Shown here piece by piece: positions 8,670 through 17,121 of a stretch of DNA of 64,000 bases; within the stretch, counting starts at the first letter, position 1, and each line of letters begins with the position of its first letter. Below the pieces are notes generated by a model. That model did not search any database. It was not told where the DNA came from and worked only from the letters and a program-made list of their open reading frames with translations. Made by a program: the position numbers and the translations under genes. Source of the stretch: Lactobacillus hamsteri DSM 5661 = JCM 6256 (GTDB taxonomy: Bacteria > Bacillota > Bacilli > Lactobacillales > Lactobacillaceae); NCBI RefSeq assembly GCF_000615445.1, contig NZ_BALY01000001.1, positions 1 through 64,000 on the forward strand, in the 5' to 3' direction.

Positions 8670-10328
8670 TTAACTTAATTCCTTGATAATACCTTCCAAG
8701 GTTTCCTTAGCTTCATCTTGGATAGGAGTTTCTGGATGCTCCTTATCATAATTGTTAAGCCAATCAAGACGATCTTGCATTCTTCTAGCTAAAGTCTTTT
8801 GATATTCAGGATCATCTAAGTGAACTTCATAGCCATCAATTGGTAAGTAAGATACGCCTTTGAAGTTGCCGAATGCTTTGAAGTCATTGTCAGTAATAGT
8901 ACCGTTGGCTAAATCTTCAATAATTTTCTTGGTAACTTCCTTAGGTATGTTTTTGCCCATAAATGCATCAGTATTCAAAATGTAGCAACTTGCGCCACGC
9001 TTAGTGAACAATTCCTTGAAGTCTCTATAGTCACCAGATACTGGATATGCACGGAATGGGTCTGCGAATGGTTCAATTACCAAGGTATTCATATCAAAGC
9101 CTTTAGGTAAGTTTTCTGCAGAAGTTCTCTTAGTTGCTAAAGTACAACCCATGGTTGTTGCTAAAACTGGATCATCAATCTTGAGAAGTGGAGGCAATGA
9201 ACCATCTTTCATAATCCAGAATAAAGCAGTAATTGGAGCCTTTTCAAAGTCGACACGATGAGGTGAAGTATAACGAGTCTTGATAACACGACCATTGTTG
9301 TTACGTAAGTCTTCAGTTACGATAACTTTTTTACCATTTGAGTCTAACGTTACGTCACAGTTCATAATGGTAGTGTAGTATTTGGTTTCATGGTGACCTG
9401 CTGGATAATCGTGAGTCTTGTCGAAGTATGAAGGCTCAAGAGCTACAGAAGAACCATCTTCACGAGAAATAATGAAAGCATCGTCGTGCAATACTGTGAT
9501 ATCGTATTTGCCATCGTACATTTCGTGAGTCAAGGTTGATTTACCTGAACCTGACAAACCATAGAATGCAAATACTTTATCATCTTTATCAGTAAAGTGG
9601 AATGACTTTTCACCACCATGACATGCTGTGTAACCATGACGGTGAGCAATTGCCCAAGCTAAGGTTAAAGTACCTTTCTTAAGTTCACCAAAGTAACGAA
9701 GGTTGAAGACAGCGGCACAGTTGTGAGGAGCGTCAAAGACACCTAAGCCCTTTGGGTAATCTGGATCTTGAACATTAGGGTCAAAGTAGAAGTAAATATC
9801 AGGTTCATCATATGCCTTTGACTTCTTATACATTTCGGCAGCTTCGTCATCAAAGAAGTGGAAGTTTAAAATGTATGAAAGTAAGTTGAATGCTTGATCT
9901 TCAGGCATCATAACGTGCGCTTTAACGGTAAATGATGGATCAAGACCTACTAAAACGGTAGCCTTTAAGTACTTTTGCTCGTGACCTGCGTAAATATCTT
10001 CACGCAAATTGCCGGCTAATGCTTCTGCATCTTCTTTAGGATCATCAGTAAAGTGACGGGCACTTGCAGTTCTTCCCAAGATTTTACCGTGATTATAAAC
10101 TAATTGAGTAGCACCTTGTGGCAAGCCTAATTCTTTAGTATGCAAAATTGGCAAGTCAGTAACGATAACTCCTGATTGTTTTTTGGCTAAGTTGTAGGCT
10201 TCTGCAACACTGGTAACTTCGTGAACGTTGTTGCCGTAAAAGGCACTTTCAATAGTGGCGCGTACACGACTGAACATTGGGTTAGCTTTTTTTAATTCAT
10301 CTTGTGAATAACGTTCTTTTGTACTCAT
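8670..10328 (-). CDS. pckA: ATP-dependent phosphoenolpyruvate carboxykinase
   Basis: A 552-residue PEPCK (ATP) that interconverts oxaloacetate + ATP with PEP + CO2 + ADP. In a fermenter without a full TCA cycle it probably works in amino-acid-linked carbon metabolism or anaplerosis; that is inference. The kinase P-loop [10 protein letters not shown] and the downstream HDDAF metal-binding motif are clear. I place the start at 10328 (MSTKERYSQ) because GGAGG (10340-10344) precedes it at normal distance. The longer in-frame ATG at 10373 has no RBS and falls inside the cre box. Confidence 0.95.
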   Translation of the reverse strand: MSTKERYSQDELKKANPMFSRVRATIESAFYGNNVHEVTSVAEAYNLAKKQSGVIVTDLPILHTKELGLPQGATQLVYNHGKILGRTASARHFTDDPKEDAEALAGNLREDIYAGHEQKYLKATVLVGLDPSFTVKAHVMMPEDQAFNLLSYILNFHFFDDEAAEMYKKSKAYDEPDIYFYFDPNVQDPDYPKGLGVFDAPHNCAAVFNLRYFGELKKGTLTLAWAIAHRHGYTACHGGEKSFHFTDKDDKVFAFYGLSGSGKSTLTHEMYDGKYDITVLHDDAFIISREDGSSVALEPSYFDKTHDYPAGHHETKYYTTIMNCDVTLDSNGKKVIVTEDLRNNNGRVIKTRYTSPHRVDFEKAPITALFWIMKDGSLPPLLKIDDPVLATTMGCTLATKRTSAENLPKGFDMNTLVIEPFADPFRAYPVSGDYRDFKELFTKRGASCYILNTDAFMGKNIPKEVTKKIIEDLANGTITDNDFKAFGNFKGVSYLPIDGYEVHLDDPEYQKTLARRMQDRLDWLNNYDKEHPETPIQDEAKETLEGIIKELS

Positions 10329-10339
10329 TAGTGATTTTT

Positions 10340-10369
10340 CCTCCTTCGAAACCAAAGAAAGCGGTTTCA
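10340..10369 (-). promoter_or_regulatory. pckA RBS and cre box
   Basis: On the minus strand, TGAAACCGCTTTCT (10356-10369) matches the CcpA consensus with one deviation. It lies in the pckA leader just before the GGAGG at 10340-10344. CcpA binding here would block transcription when preferred sugar is present, as expected for PEPCK. Confidence 0.65.
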
Positions 10370-10477
10370 TCAATTAACAAATATATAATAACATAATTAG
10401 CTGGCCGTAACTAGTTAATATTAAAAAATATATATTTTAGGTAACGATAACAAGTATTTTAATTGAAGACTTAAAAC

Positions 10478-10512
10478 TGTTATAATGTTTGAACGTATGT
10501 ACGAATTGGAGG
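10478..10512 (+). promoter_or_regulatory. Promoter of the TerB/ATPase/helicase operon
   Basis: An extended -10 TGTTATAAT occupies 10478-10486, and GGAGG at 10508-10512 is followed by a GTG at 10521. The -10 covers the ATG at 10485, so that ATG cannot be the translation start. The leader would be only about 25 bases long. Confidence 0.7.
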
Positions 10513-10520
10513 CGACACAA

Positions 10521-12401
10521 GTGGATTTCAATGATTTAAGCAAATATGTTTATCAAAAATATGGTTTAAAATTTCAGCCTGCTATACCGGGTTCAAAGGA
10601 ATTATATGTATTGATGTCGCCACTTGATAGTTCATATTTTGCGATGATGTCACGAATAAAAAAAGATGATGCCGGCATTGATGGACCAGGTCATATTGCA
10701 ACTCTTGATTTACGGTGTGGAGATTTTTCTGATATGATTCGTGATTTGCCGGGATTTACTTCGGCTTTTCGTTTAAAAAGTAAAGATTGGGTTGGCGTGT
10801 GGCTTGATAGAGGAAATGATCAAGCTATCAAAAATGCGCTTGACTATGCTTTTAAGTTGGCAATGAATGGCGATAAGTTAAATATTGCTGATACCCAATA
10901 TATTTATGTTCCTGGCGAAAAAACGGATGAGAAATATCAAGAACAAAAAATAAAGCCACGTAGGGAAGTGATTAGGCGCAATAAACAAAAGCAAGTTCCT
11001 GATCAAATTCAAAAAATGCTTGAAAGTTATGATTACAGTATTTTGCCAGCAAAAGGCAGAGCGAAAAATTTCTATAATCAAGCTAAAATGATGGCAGATT
11101 ATTCAGAAGAATATGATCAACCTGCAGCTTTTAAACGCTACTATCCAACTTATCACGATATGATGGTGCCACAGTTAAGGACATACTTTACTTGGCGTAA
11201 AAAAATTAGAGAGGGAAAGTTTGAAAAGACTAGCACATCATATGCTTATGTTTATATCTATGAATTATTGAATAATATTGGCGTTAAAAATTCGGATGAT
11301 GGTTTTGAAAAACTGAATAAATTTAAAGAATATTATGCCCAGAAATACGATGTTGAGATAGTAGGCAATCTTGATAGATGGCTCAAAGATTATGTGTTGT
11401 ATTATCATTTAGATCGTGAAAAAGTTAATCAAGTTTTTGAAAATGAGATAGCAACGGATAAAGATTATCATGTTTTGTTACATCCTAATGATTATTCAAT
11501 TTCTGAGCTTGTTGAAGTTTTTAAACGATTGTCGCCGTATCTTTCTACTTGCTTGTCTTACAAGAAGTTAGGAGATAATTTCGATCAAGTCTTTGCAGAA
11601 ATATGGAATCGAATTTTAGTTTTAAAAAGAAAAAATAATATTTCCTTTTTCAGTAAATACGTCGCTCATCGTAATTTACTTGTTGAAAATCTGTTTACGG
11701 GCGCAGTTTTTTATCCGCAAAAAAATGAATTGCAAAGCTATATTATTGACCCGGAACGAAAATATTTATATAAGGCTGATAAATGGTATGTTAGTGTATT
11801 GCATCCTGTTAAAAGGCAGCGTAGCGAGCTTAATACTTTTATTCATGAAGTAGATCGCTTAATGCGGATAAAATTTCGACTTGGACGGCCGCTTAAGCCA
11901 AGAAAATTAGAAAAAGTTTTTTTACAAGCAATTGAAACTGGGATAGATACTTACCAGCAAAAAGTAGAAGACGCTAAACGGCCTAAAATTGAAATTAATT
12001 TTGCAAGTTTGGGACAAATTCGTGCGGATGCTTCTGTAACGCGAGACAGTTTGTTAACAGATGAAGAAAAACAACTGGAAGCAGAAGAGGAGAAAAAAGA
12101 AACGCAAAAGATTAAAGAAAGTAATCCACCTGTGGAAAAAGAGCCACAAACAAAAGAAACTTACGGTTTAAGTAAAGATGAGCTGTTTTTCTTAATGTCC
12201 TTACTAACTAAAAAGTCATGGCAGGATTACGTTAAAAAGCGCCATTTAATGGCTTCAATTTTAGCGGATAATATTAATGATAAGTTATTCGATGAAATCG
12301 GGGATGCCGTTATCGAGTTCAATGATCAAGACCAACCAGAAATTATTGCTGATTATTTGCCGGATTTAGAAGAAATGTTTTTATCAGATGAAGGAGAATG
12401 A
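10521..12401 (+). CDS. TerB-N/TerB-C domain protein, SngA-like (Shango defense)
   Basis: A 626-residue protein with a TerB N-type region at about 190-330 (LRTYFTWRKKIREGKF is the best-conserved stretch) and a TerB C-type region at about 500-626, joined by a charged Glu/Lys linker. TerB domains occur in membrane-associated stress and defense modules. It is the first of three tightly spaced genes (TerB, ATPase, helicase), the composition described for the Shango anti-phage system, where the TerB protein is SngA. The GTG start at 10521 is chosen for its GGAGG; upstream starts fall in the promoter. Function here is inferred from operon architecture. Confidence 0.72.
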   Translation: MDFNDLSKYVYQKYGLKFQPAIPGSKELYVLMSPLDSSYFAMMSRIKKDDAGIDGPGHIATLDLRCGDFSDMIRDLPGFTSAFRLKSKDWVGVWLDRGNDQAIKNALDYAFKLAMNGDKLNIADTQYIYVPGEKTDEKYQEQKIKPRREVIRRNKQKQVPDQIQKMLESYDYSILPAKGRAKNFYNQAKMMADYSEEYDQPAAFKRYYPTYHDMMVPQLRTYFTWRKKIREGKFEKTSTSYAYVYIYELLNNIGVKNSDDGFEKLNKFKEYYAQKYDVEIVGNLDRWLKDYVLYYHLDREKVNQVFENEIATDKDYHVLLHPNDYSISELVEVFKRLSPYLSTCLSYKKLGDNFDQVFAEIWNRILVLKRKNNISFFSKYVAHRNLLVENLFTGAVFYPQKNELQSYIIDPERKYLYKADKWYVSVLHPVKRQRSELNTFIHEVDRLMRIKFRLGRPLKPRKLEKVFLQAIETGIDTYQQKVEDAKRPKIEINFASLGQIRADASVTRDSLLTDEEKQLEAEEEKKETQKIKESNPPVEKEPQTKETYGLSKDELFFLMSLLTKKSWQDYVKKRHLMASILADNINDKLFDEIGDAVIEFNDQDQPEIIADYLPDLEEMFLSDEGE

Positions 12402-12405
12402 TGAA

Positions 12406-13737
12406 ATGCCAGAAAGAAAACGCAGAGTACCAAAAAGAATAGCTCAAACAGTTTTAAATTCTTTAAAAGGTGGAGTTGTACCGCGAATTGGCCTTCCTTA
12501 TATTACTGTTGGTCGAAAAGCAGAGATTGAAGCCTTGCTTCATGATGTTGATGTAATTTCTGAAGGTGGTGCATCTTTTCGCTTTGTTGTAGGGCGCTAT
12601 GGTTCTGGAAAAAGTTTTTTGCTACAAACTATTCGTAATTATGTAATGGATAAAAATTTTGTCGTTGTAGATGGTGATTTATCCCCAGAACGACGTTTGC
12701 AAGGCACTAAAGGACAAGGACTTGCGACATACCGTGAACTTATTCAGAACTTATCCACAAAAACGCGCCCTGAAGGCGGTGCATTAACCCTAATTTTGGA
12801 TCGCTGGATCAATTCTGTGCAATCAGAAGTTGCTCAAGAAACAGGACTTAGTGATTCTGATCCTAAATTTACTACCGAAATGGATAAGAAAATTTATGCG
12901 GTAATTGCCAACTTGAACGAAATGGTACATGGTTTTGATTTTGCCAAATTATTAAATATGTATTATCACGCCTATCTTGAAGGTGATGACGAAACTAAAG
13001 CCAAAGTAATTAAGTGGTTCCGTGGTGAATATGCACACAAAACAGAAGCTAAAAAAGAGTTAGGCGTTAGCATTATCATTTCAGATGATGATTGGTACGA
13101 ATACTTAAAACTTTTCGCAGCCTTTTTCAGACAAGCAGGCTATGCTGGTTTGATGATTATGATTGATGAATTGGTCAATATTTATAAGATACCAAATTCA
13201 ATTAGTCGTCAGTACAATTATGAGAAGATTTTGACCATGTACAATGATACTTTGCAAGGCAAAGCCAAATATCTTGGTATTATTATGGCTGGGACTCCAC
13301 AGGCTATTGAAGATCGGCGCCGTGGCGTTTATTCATACGAAGCTCTCCGTTCTCGTCTTTCAGAAGGTAAATTTTCTAAAGCTGGAGCACGAGATATGTA
13401 TGCACCTGTGATTAAGCTTGATCCATTGACTGCCGAAGAAATGTTGGTTTTGACAGAAAAGTTAGCGGATATGCACGCCAATCTCTATGGCTATGAACGT
13501 ACAATTACTGACGATGATTTAGCAAAATTTATCAAGATTGAATATGCTCGCATTGGTGCCGATACTAATATTACGCCTCGTGAAGTTATTCGTGACTTTA
13601 TTGAACTTCTCGATATTGTTTGGCAAAATCCCCAAACCAATATTGAAGAATTGCTCAATTCAGATCAATTTTCTTATACCAAGTCTGAAGCAGTGTCCGA
13701 CAAGAAGGATGAAGATTATACAGAATTTACAATTTAG
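12406..13737 (+). CDS. BREX-type P-loop ATPase (DUF2791/BrxD-like), SngB-like
   Basis: A 443-residue ATPase of the DUF2791/BrxD-like family. Walker A is GRYGSGKS at about 62-70 and Walker B is LMIMIDEL at about 250-257. The start at 12406 (MPERKRR) is preceded by AGGAGA at 12392-12397; the earlier ATG at 12388 overlaps that RBS. The gene starts 4 bases after the previous stop and leaves 15 bases to the helicase gene, so the three are co-transcribed. In Shango the middle component is an ATPase of this kind, and in BREX the related protein is BrxD, but no other BREX gene is present here. Confidence 0.78.
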   Translation: MPERKRRVPKRIAQTVLNSLKGGVVPRIGLPYITVGRKAEIEALLHDVDVISEGGASFRFVVGRYGSGKSFLLQTIRNYVMDKNFVVVDGDLSPERRLQGTKGQGLATYRELIQNLSTKTRPEGGALTLILDRWINSVQSEVAQETGLSDSDPKFTTEMDKKIYAVIANLNEMVHGFDFAKLLNMYYHAYLEGDDETKAKVIKWFRGEYAHKTEAKKELGVSIIISDDDWYEYLKLFAAFFRQAGYAGLMIMIDELVNIYKIPNSISRQYNYEKILTMYNDTLQGKAKYLGIIMAGTPQAIEDRRRGVYSYEALRSRLSEGKFSKAGARDMYAPVIKLDPLTAEEMLVLTEKLADMHANLYGYERTITDDDLAKFIKIEYARIGADTNITPREVIRDFIELLDIVWQNPQTNIEELLNSDQFSYTKSEAVSDKKDEDYTEFTI

Positions 13738-13752
13738 AAAAGGAAACTAGCA

Positions 13753-15969
13753 ATGGACGTTTTTGATCATTATGCACCCTTTATTCAAAATTATATTTAT
13801 GAGCATAATTGGCAGACTTTGCGTCCGATTCAAGTTGCAGCGGCCGAAGAAATATTTGAAACGGATCATAATGTGCTTTTGTCGGCATCAACGGCTTCAG
13901 GAAAAACTGAGGCAGCTTTTTTTCCAATTTTGTCAGAAATTTATGAAGAACCCAGTGATTCAATTCAAGTTTTGTATATTGCGCCATTGAAGGCATTAAT
14001 CAATGATCAGTATGATCGTTTAACGGATTTGTGTGTTGATACGAATATAAAAGTTTGGCGCTGGCATGGGGATGTTGCCCAATCCCAGAAGAGGCGCATG
14101 TTAAAAAAGCCATCAGGAATTTTGCAAATAACGCCTGAATCTCTTGAAAGTTTCATGATCAATAAGCATATGGATATTCCGCGACTTTTTCATGGTTTGA
14201 AATTTATTGTCGTTGACGAGCTTCATTCTTTTCTTAGAAGCGATCGTGGCGGGCAAACTTTTTCTCTAATTGAAAGAATTTCAAAATTAGCCAATATAAA
14301 TCCACGCCGAATTGGCCTTTCTGCAACGATCGGTAATCTTGATGCAGCAAGTAAATTTCTGGGAGCAGGCAGTAGACACGCGACAGTTGCTCCGAAAGTT
14401 CAAAATGATCGCCAAGTTTGGCGACTTTCAATGGAGCATTTTTATCAAACTAATCCACAGGCCGCCAGCGAAGATTTTGACCCAGCAGAAATTGTCGAAC
14501 CAAAAACCGATAAAGCTCCGGCTCTAGCTGATCCAGGAATTGGCTATATTTTTGAACATACTCGTGGCAAAAAGTGCTTGGTTTTTACAAATAGTCGTGA
14601 GGAATGTGAAGCTGTTTGTCAGGAACTTAGAGAATATTGTCGCTACAATCATGAGCCTGATCGCTTTCTAATTCATCATGGTAATTTGTCGCCGGCCCTT
14701 AGGGAGACAGCCGAACAGGCGATGAAAGATGAAGATTCTTACATGACGACATGTGCGACAGCCACTTTGGAATTAGGAATCGATATTGGAAAACTAGAGT
14801 CAGCTTTTCAAATTGATGCACCGTTTACTGTCTCGGGCTTTTTGCAAAGAATGGGAAGAACCGGACGACGTGGTGATCCGCCAGAAATGCACTTTGTCAT
14901 GCGTGAAGAGCATCCTGAATCTAGAACTATGCTTCCAGATTTAATTCCATGGTCGCTTCTTCAGGGGATTGCTTTGGTTCAGCTTTATATCGAAGAAAAA
15001 TGGGTTGAGCCACCTGAACCTAATCGTTTGCCGTACAGTCTTTTATACCATCAAACGATGAGCACGCTTGCTTCAAGTGGAGAAATGACTCCGGCTGAAC
15101 TTGCTTCACGCGTTTTGACTTTGTCATATTTTCATAATGTTAGTCAAGATGATTACAAGGTATTATTAAGACATTTGCTTAAAACAGATCAGATTCAGCG
15201 AACGGAAAATGGCGGTTTGATTTTGGGCCTTGCTGGTGAAAGAGTTGTGAATAACTTTAAGTTTTATGCCGTTTTCCAAGAAAATGAGGAATTCAGTGTT
15301 CATGCCGGCAGTGAAGAATTGGGAACGATCGTTAAGCCGCCTCCTGTTGGAGATAAAATTGCGATTGCAGGCCGTGTTTGGGTAGTCGAATATATTGATC
15401 GCAAGCGGCATCAGGTTTATTGTCATGGTGTTGAAGGCAGAATTCCCGCTTATTTTGGGGATGTTCCAGGTAATATTCATCCGCATATTTTGCATAGAAT
15501 GCGAAAGATTTTAAATGAAAAAACAATGTATCCATATTTGATGAAAAATGCGAAGGCGCGTTTGACGCAAGTGCGTGATACTTGTAATATCGCGGGGTTA
15601 CCACAGAAGCAATTGATTAATTTAGGCGGGAAAATGTGGGCATTCTTTCCGTGGACTGGTTCGTATGCCTTTTTAGCATTGGAACGTTTAATCAGGATAA
15701 AATGTAGCGATCGTTTGAACTTGCGTGGTTTTAATTCATCGCGTCCTTATTATATGGAATTTGCGATGGATGCAACTGAAGAAGAATTTTTCAAAATTTT
15801 GAAAGAGGAAGCTGCAAAAGATTTCAATCCAATGGATTTAGTTTATCCAAAAGAAGTGCCTGTGTTTGACAAATATGATGAATATTTGCCTGATGAATTA
15901 ATTCGTAAAGAGTTTGCGGAAAGCGTGCTTGATGTTAAAGAAATGAAAGGGTGCGTTGCACAAATGTAA
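13753..15969 (+). CDS. Lhr-like DEAD/DEAH superfamily 2 helicase, SngC/BrxHI-like
   Basis: A 738-residue superfamily 2 helicase. Motif I is STASGKTEAAF (about 45-55), motif II DELH (about 155), motif III SATIG (about 190) and motif VI QRMGRTGRRGD (about 364), which gives a complete catalytic core. A long C-terminal region (about 420-738) resembles Lhr/BrxHI accessory domains. RBS AAAAGGAAAC precedes the ATG. It is the last gene of the TerB-ATPase-helicase operon, which closes at a strong terminator. All motifs look intact, so the system is probably functional. Confidence 0.82.
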   Translation: MDVFDHYAPFIQNYIYEHNWQTLRPIQVAAAEEIFETDHNVLLSASTASGKTEAAFFPILSEIYEEPSDSIQVLYIAPLKALINDQYDRLTDLCVDTNIKVWRWHGDVAQSQKRRMLKKPSGILQITPESLESFMINKHMDIPRLFHGLKFIVVDELHSFLRSDRGGQTFSLIERISKLANINPRRIGLSATIGNLDAASKFLGAGSRHATVAPKVQNDRQVWRLSMEHFYQTNPQAASEDFDPAEIVEPKTDKAPALADPGIGYIFEHTRGKKCLVFTNSREECEAVCQELREYCRYNHEPDRFLIHHGNLSPALRETAEQAMKDEDSYMTTCATATLELGIDIGKLESAFQIDAPFTVSGFLQRMGRTGRRGDPPEMHFVMREEHPESRTMLPDLIPWSLLQGIALVQLYIEEKWVEPPEPNRLPYSLLYHQTMSTLASSGEMTPAELASRVLTLSYFHNVSQDDYKVLLRHLLKTDQIQRTENGGLILGLAGERVVNNFKFYAVFQENEEFSVHAGSEELGTIVKPPPVGDKIAIAGRVWVVEYIDRKRHQVYCHGVEGRIPAYFGDVPGNIHPHILHRMRKILNEKTMYPYLMKNAKARLTQVRDTCNIAGLPQKQLINLGGKMWAFFPWTGSYAFLALERLIRIKCSDRLNLRGFNSSRPYYMEFAMDATEEEFFKILKEEAAKDFNPMDLVYPKEVPVFDKYDEYLPDELIRKEFAESVLDVKEMKGCVAQM

Positions 15970-15998
15970 AAGCCAGAGTCAAGCGACTCTGGCTTTTT
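15969..15998 (+). terminator. Terminator of the TerB/ATPase/helicase operon
   Basis: A perfect 12-bp stem (15969-15980 with 15985-15996), loop AAGC and T-run, directly at the helicase stop codon. Confidence 0.9.
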
Positions 15999-16086
15999 AT
16001 GCTTGCCAATTATTACTTTATTAGCCATAATTTTCAAAACACTTATACATGTATCTTAAATGATATGCGATGAATATACAACAAAA

Positions 16087-16497
16087 TTACAATTTAGAAT
16101 TTACTTTTCTGACATGACGGAGAACGGATTGATAGATAATTAACCAGATAATTCCATATGCAATCCAATATATAATTGAAAAAATGCTAAAACCTGACCA
16201 ATTTCGTGGAATCCAAGCATTTATGAAGTAAAAGAAAAGTAAAGAGACATAGATAACCAAGCTTTGAATTAAAGTTGCCTTGCCTAATGATAAGCGCTCA
16301 ATTTGATATACAACGCCTATGCCACCCTCAATGAACCCAATTAATAAACTGGAAATAATCGCTAAGTTTAAAGTGGGAATAGGAATACTATGGACAATAT
16401 TTGCTTGATTAAGACCGAGATAGATAAATACTAAAATAATTGGCCCAAAGCCCATAGCGATTAATCCACGTAAACAGAAAGTTTTAAAGTATCTCAT
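16087..16497 (-). CDS. DUF3021 family membrane protein
   Basis: A 136-residue protein with four predicted membrane helices, of the DUF3021 family. These proteins are almost always encoded with a small LytTR regulator and are thought to act as its membrane partner or inhibitor. Its ATG overlaps the stop of the LytTR gene by 4 bases (ATGA), with AAGGAGC inside the upstream gene, so the two are translationally coupled. The signal sensed is unknown. Confidence 0.8.
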   Translation of the reverse strand: MRYFKTFCLRGLIAMGFGPIILVFIYLGLNQANIVHSIPIPTLNLAIISSLLIGFIEGGIGVVYQIERLSLGKATLIQSLVIYVSLLFFYFINAWIPRNWSGFSIFSIIYWIAYGIIWLIIYQSVLRHVRKVNSKL

Positions 16498-16934
16498 GAT
16501 TCAAGCTCCTTTCTAATTTGAGAGAAACATCGTCTAGAAACATAATCACTAATACCGTTTTTCATAATGACATTTACACCTGTACCAGAAATAACATTGA
16601 AGCGTTCGATTTCGTGGCGATTTACAATGCTAGACTTATTTATTTTCCAGAAATAATCAGGTAATTTTTGAGCTATTTGGTAAAGACGCTCCTTAAGAAG
16701 ATATTTTTTATTCTCCTTAGTTATGAGATATAGTTTTTCAGAAATTATGGTAATGAACGCAATATTTTCGAAAGAAATTTGCACCAAATCATTATCATCG
16801 TAAGCAATAAGTTTATTTGAATTTCCTTGGCTTAATACAAATTCTTTTAAATCGTTCGAAAAAGTTGATTCTTGGTGAAGTTGAGCAGTAACTTTTTCTT
16901 CTTCGTGAGGTGTAATTAATAAATGGAATTTCAT
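16494..16934 (-). CDS. LytTR DNA-binding transcriptional regulator
   Basis: A 146-residue protein with a short N-terminal region and a LytTR DNA-binding domain (about 45-146, including WKINKSSIVNRHEIERF). There is no receiver domain, so it is not a response regulator; it belongs to the LytTR/membrane-inhibitor two-gene class and probably autoregulates. RBS AAAGGAGG is present on the minus strand. The 187-bp space to the divergent oxidoreductase gene is where its binding sites would be expected. Confidence 0.85.
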   Translation of the reverse strand: MKFHLLITPHEEEKVTAQLHQESTFSNDLKEFVLSQGNSNKLIAYDDNDLVQISFENIAFITIISEKLYLITKENKKYLLKERLYQIAQKLPDYFWKINKSSIVNRHEIERFNVISGTGVNVIMKNGISDYVSRRCFSQIRKELES

Positions 16935-17079
16935 TGGAATCCTCCTTTCACTTTGAAGTATATATAAAAATGTAAAAAAATACTTGGTAATTACAATTAT
17001 CGGTTAATTTTTAAAAGTAATCGGCAGTATTTTCTTCTGTAAGCATATTTAGTGACAAATTCTTGTCGTAGCATTACAT

Positions 17080-17118
17080 TATAGCTAGTAATTATTACTT
17101 ACTATTAGTGAGGAAGGA
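17080..17118 (+). promoter_or_regulatory. Promoter region of RclA-like gene with palindrome
   Basis: A -10 like TATAGC (17080s) is followed by the odd palindrome AGTAATTATTACT (17087-17099, 6+1+6) over the likely start site, then GAGGAAGG before the ATG. The palindrome is a plausible repressor operator. Which protein binds it is unknown. Confidence 0.4.
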
Positions 17119-17121
17119 TTT

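Noticed and set aside
10485-10520. ATG at 10485 as start of the TerB protein
   Set aside because: It lies inside the promoter -10; the GTG at 10521 has a proper GGAGG.
15166-15604. Two overlapping minus-strand frames inside the helicase gene
   Set aside because: They are antisense shadows of a complete helicase with all motifs; no RBS or promoter is apparent.
12406-15969. A BREX system, because of the BrxD- and BrxHI-like proteins
   Set aside because: No brxC/pglY, brxA/B, pglZ or pglX-type gene is nearby; TerB + ATPase + helicase fits Shango better.
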